DNA of 64,000 nucleotides, taken from Nitrospira sp. (lineage in GTDB: Bacteria; Nitrospirota; Nitrospiria; Nitrospirales; Nitrospiraceae). Below are positions 62,301 through 64,000 of the stretch, piece after piece (position 1 is the first letter of the stretch; each line of letters opens with the position of its first letter). Made by a program: the position numbers and the translations under genes. Under the pieces are notes generated by a model that was given only the letters and a program-made list of their open reading frames with translations, searched no databases and was not told where the DNA came from. The stretch is taken from contig SWDO01000017.1 of the NCBI GenBank assembly GCA_005116895.1, positions 45,605-109,604 on the forward strand. The letters run 5' to 3'.

Positions 62301-63556
62301 ACCCGACGCTGCAGTTCCCGGTTTCAGCGTTTATTCCTGAGCACTATGTCACCGACCCGCACCACCGCCTGTCCCTCTATAAACGGCTGACAGCTTGTGG
62401 TCAAATCGGCGAGCTGGCCCTGCTGCATGGGGAAATTCAGGACCGTTACGGTCCCCCTCCGGAACCAGTCGAACGGCTGCTCGAAGTCATGCAACTCCGG
62501 ACCCACGCCAAACGCCTTCGCCTGGCCTCGATCGAGGTACACGACCAGACGACCAAAGTTGTGTTTCACCCGAAGGCCGTCATCCCTGAGAGCTCCGTCC
62601 ACCGCTTGATGGACCAGCTAAAGAAGCGGCTGAAGTTCCTGAGCCCCATCGCTTTTGAGATCCAGATGCGTCAGAGCGACATATTCAGCAGAACGTATTG
62701 TCTCTCTGGGCTGCTTGTCAGCCTCCTAGCCGGTTTGGGGCCGGTGATGTCGGGGTGTGCCGAGCGACAGGAAGAACCGGTCGTTGCTCTGGTAAATGGG
62801 CGAGCCATCACCCAAACCGAATTCGATCTACGCTGGGGCGAGCTCTCCAAGGCTACACGCTCCCGCTACGAGAAGGAGGGGGGTAAGCAACGGTTCCTGG
62901 ATGAACTGATCACCAGAGAGCTGTTGATGCAGGAAGCTCGCCGCCGGGGGCTTGATCAAGACGATACGATTCGAGACAAGACACAACGGTATAAAGAGCA
63001 GTTGATTCTCGACGAGCTATTGAAAGACAAGCTCCAATCGAAGGTCGAGCTCACCCAGGCCGAACTCGACGCCTATTATGAAAAGCACGCCAACCAGCTT
63101 TTGGATCCCTTGAAGGCCAATGTCTCGGTCATGCTCCTCCCCAATGTATATGCCGCCAAAGCCCTTGAAGCACAGGTGAATCGAGGCGGTAATTTTGCCA
63201 AGTTTGCGCAGCGCTACTCGCTCGACGAAAAGACGAAATCGAAGGGCGGCGAGCTCGGACCCTACCGGAAAGGTCTGGTCCTCCCCGAGGTCGATGCCGT
63301 CATTCACACCCTCAAACTTGGGATCGTCAGTGCGCCGATCAAGAGCGACCATGGCTATTACCTGGTCGTGCTGACCCCGCTTGACGAGGCCGTTATTCAA
63401 GCCGATTTAGCGAAGCAGGAACGGCTTCGGCAAGAATTACTGGCCGATAAGCGCCGCAAACAATTCGAAGAAGTCATCGCCGACATTCGGGCCAATGCCG
63501 CAGTTCGCTTCGCCGAAGCCTCCCGCTATATCACCGAGGACACTGGGAAACGCTAG
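59327..63556 (+). CDS. mfd: Mfd transcription-repair coupling factor, in-frame with a PpiC-type lipoprotein
   Basis: A single ORF of 1409 codons from GTG 59327, three bases after the rfaE2 stop. Residues 1 to about 1113 are Mfd: UvrB-like N-terminal part (VVVTASDESAERMFNDL), RNA-polymerase-interaction domain (NVGDYVVHVQHGIAKYRGL), helicase motifs (VCGDVGYGKTEVAMRAA, IIDEEQWFG) and TRCF domain. It rescues stalled RNA polymerase and recruits UvrA. No stop occurs at the normal Mfd end; the frame runs into a lipoprotein signal peptide and a peptidyl-prolyl isomerase. Natural fusion, lost stop or an assembly indel are the options. Confidence 0.85.
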   Translation: MSDATIQPTAWLAPLRSALDHEKARVCLLGAHGPTSACALMLLHHGSPWVVVTASDESAERMFNDLCFFYGLMGRPVEDLAWFPEWETLPYEATAPHVGLIAHRMTTLHRLLINPPTILVTSVAAAMHRVIPRSTFEQAIFHFQTAAAFERESLVTNLLRLGYRRVSVVEIPGEFSVRGGIIDVFSTAYANPVRVEFLGDHVESIRLFDPSTQTSITKLNEGWVLPAREFVRPPQAPEAIVPIEADAEWRSPDLYDSMDTLFDYLTTAPFLALDQPEALKKACETAWEKIDDGYLRHVDRDATQPYPSPERLFLTWEGIQQRIAPWPMLALEPLAAPDSTWDQTFSFSSQAPGSIGLGIRGTAFSQTLNLLEGLRSEHRVVLVARSRGQVDRLLALLREHDLPADPWNPTAWSSQRTGKLPFYVLHGDPSAGFLSGDLRLALLTEEELFAKGARHKPQPKSRTATFLSSLEDLNVGDYVVHVQHGIAKYRGLKRLSVQDFESDFLILEFSGGDTLYVPLDRLNQVQRYGGAEGHIPRLDRLGGTSWAKTTARVKKNIEEMAQELIDLYASRELVKRNAYGTTTTLYHEFEAAFEYEETADQLRAIGDIGRDMESTKPMDRLVCGDVGYGKTEVAMRAAFKAVEHDRQVAVLVPTTLLAHQHYENFSERFAPFPMRVALLSRFQSSKETKAILKDVGAGIVDVVIGTHRLLQKDVAFRQLGLVIIDEEQWFGVKHKERLKQLRTQIDVLTLTATPIPRTLQMAMSSVRDLSIIDTPPAGRLAIKTEVVRFSDKAVRDAILRELGRGGQIYFVHNRVETMERIGAWLHQLVPEARMVMAHGQMDARPLEAVMLKFVKHEADVLIASAIIQSGLDVPNANTIIVNRADLFGLAQLYQLRGRVGRGGEQAYAYFLIPDEGTLTGDAQKRLIAIQQFTELGSGFRIAAADMEIRGAGNLLGKQQSGHIAAIGLDLYMQMVEQAVQRLKGHVIEEDPDPTLQFPVSAFIPEHYVTDPHHRLSLYKRLTACGQIGELALLHGEIQDRYGPPPEPVERLLEVMQLRTHAKRLRLASIEVHDQTTKVVFHPKAVIPESSVHRLMDQLKKRLKFLSPIAFEIQMRQSDIFSRTYCLSGLLVSLLAGLGPVMSGCAERQEEPVVALVNGRAITQTEFDLRWGELSKATRSRYEKEGGKQRFLDELITRELLMQEARRRGLDQDDTIRDKTQRYKEQLILDELLKDKLQSKVELTQAELDAYYEKHANQLLDPLKANVSVMLLPNVYAAKALEAQVNRGGNFAKFAQRYSLDEKTKSKGGELGPYRKGLVLPEVDAVIHTLKLGIVSAPIKSDHGYYLVVLTPLDEAVIQADLAKQERLRQELLADKRRKQFEEVIADIRANAAVRFAEASRYITEDTGKR
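62666..63556 (+). CDS. PpiC/SurA-like peptidyl-prolyl isomerase lipoprotein (nested start within the mfd ORF)
   Basis: Read from ATG 62666 it is a complete 296-residue protein: a signal peptide (SRTYCLSGLLVSLLAGLGPVMSGC, lipobox MSGC), a SurA N-like segment (ALVNGRAITQTEFDLRW, FLDELITRELLMQEARRRGL) and a parvulin domain (VSVMLLPNVYAAKALEAQVNRGGNFAKFAQRYSLDEKTKSKGGELGPYRKG). In a normal genome this would be a separate gene following mfd and preceding surA. No ribosome site is visible in the mfd coding DNA before 62666, so independent start is unproven. Confidence 0.65.
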   Translation: MRQSDIFSRTYCLSGLLVSLLAGLGPVMSGCAERQEEPVVALVNGRAITQTEFDLRWGELSKATRSRYEKEGGKQRFLDELITRELLMQEARRRGLDQDDTIRDKTQRYKEQLILDELLKDKLQSKVELTQAELDAYYEKHANQLLDPLKANVSVMLLPNVYAAKALEAQVNRGGNFAKFAQRYSLDEKTKSKGGELGPYRKGLVLPEVDAVIHTLKLGIVSAPIKSDHGYYLVVLTPLDEAVIQADLAKQERLRQELLADKRRKQFEEVIADIRANAAVRFAEASRYITEDTGKR

Positions 63557-63634
63557 CGTTCACTCGATTTCCACGAACCCATTGCTTGGTGTAGAATCAT
63601 GCATCAGAGCTCTCTACCCCGAGATGAACGCATC

Positions 63635-64000
63635 ATGAGACAGATACCGGTCGATTCAGATTGGTTGGCTTCACTTGTGTTCCCACTCGCCCTGATAATG
63701 ATCTCACTATGGCCTCCAGCCATCTCCGAGGCCCGGCTACAAGATCGCATCGTCGCCATCGTCAATTCTGAATTGATCATGTTGTCAGATATGACGCGTG
63801 AATTTGAAACGGAGCAAGAACGGCTTTCTCGCGAGCACCATGGAAGCGATCTGGCTCAGCGGTTGAAAACAGCGGAATACATGGCCTTGACGAAGCTCAT
63901 CGAGCGGCGCTTGCAACTGCAGGAAGCCAAGGCTCAAAAGATTCAAGTATCCGATCTGGAAGTAAAGCAAGCCCTTGAACAGATGAAGCGACAAGGCAGC
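63635..64000 (+). CDS. surA: SurA-like periplasmic chaperone/isomerase, start only
   Basis: Translates without a stop to the window end (122 codons): MRQIPVDSDWLASLVFPLAL, a signal-peptide-like segment ending ...WPPAISEA, then RLQDRIVAIVNSELIMLSDM, the conserved SurA N-domain opening. It is cut by the window edge and is not in the ORF track. An in-frame ATG at 63599 would add 12 residues. It follows the PpiC-type lipoprotein and should act in folding outer-membrane proteins. Confidence 0.8.
   Translation, partial: MRQIPVDSDWLASLVFPLALIMISLWPPAISEARLQDRIVAIVNSELIMLSDMTREFETEQERLSREHHGSDLAQRLKTAEYMALTKLIERRLQLQEAKAQKIQVSDLEVKQALEQMKRQGS

Noticed and set aside
1-64000. tRNA, rRNA and CRISPR genes
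   Set aside because: No TpsiC-loop/acceptor pattern, rRNA core sequence or repeat-spacer array was noticed by eye; a tRNAscan or CRISPR search would settle it.

Overview
The window looks like about 64 kb of a chromosome from a Gram-negative bacterium, most likely a nitrite oxidiser of the genus Nitrospira or a close relative in the Nitrospirota. This is inference. It rests on recalled resemblance of several small lineage-type proteins (the 58-aa protein at 46985 and the CSWC protein at 31039), on a kdp cluster ending in a Bbp2-type porin, and on the outer-membrane and heptose genes. No database search was run. No rRNA, tRNA or CRISPR array was recognised.

Left part (0-19 kb), mostly ordinary metabolism and envelope: an arsenic methylation/arsenosugar pair (arsM-arsS) with a PiT phosphate permease, hflK-hflC, formate-THF ligase, an M23 peptidase, CutA, an M20 peptidase, two small exported proteins, and a minus-strand kdpC-kdpD-kdpE-porin run. 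The kdpA and kdpB pump genes are not beside it.

19-36 kb, mixed: two gene-cassette-like ORFs with a clear attC site (20147-20244), several toxin-antitoxin-like pairs (DUF2283/DUF4258, TumE/HTH, barnase/barstar, HicB/HicA), an M50 protease, an HTH-metallo-beta-lactamase fusion, an operon with two M16 peptidases and a HAD phosphatase, hemL, a thermonuclease, and a dead C-terminal fragment of an integron integrase (34425-34664).

36-50 kb, accessory island: a 78-aa Trp-rich small protein next to a cobalamin-binding radical SAM enzyme, an IS21 remnant, a GFA protein, a YukJ-lamin-tail protein, an unknown membrane protein, a PLD-like protein, a PGRP-type amidase, lipoproteins, and an OmpA-type protein with about ten 21-residue coiled-coil repeats. 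Three intergenic regions here carry copies of one ~120-130 bp repeat with a CTGTATCTAA/TTAGATACAG hairpin. Two also share other modules. This is the strongest unexplained structure in the window.

50-64 kb: protoglobin, thioesterase, a stand-alone CARF protein (TIGR02710 type) with a MITE-like palindrome upstream, LPS heptose genes (gmhA, hldE2-type) around an unknown gene and a SprT-like protein, a hybrid histidine kinase whose last receiver domain contains a dispersed repeat, an Mfd fused in frame to a PpiC-type lipoprotein, and the start of surA, cut by the window edge.
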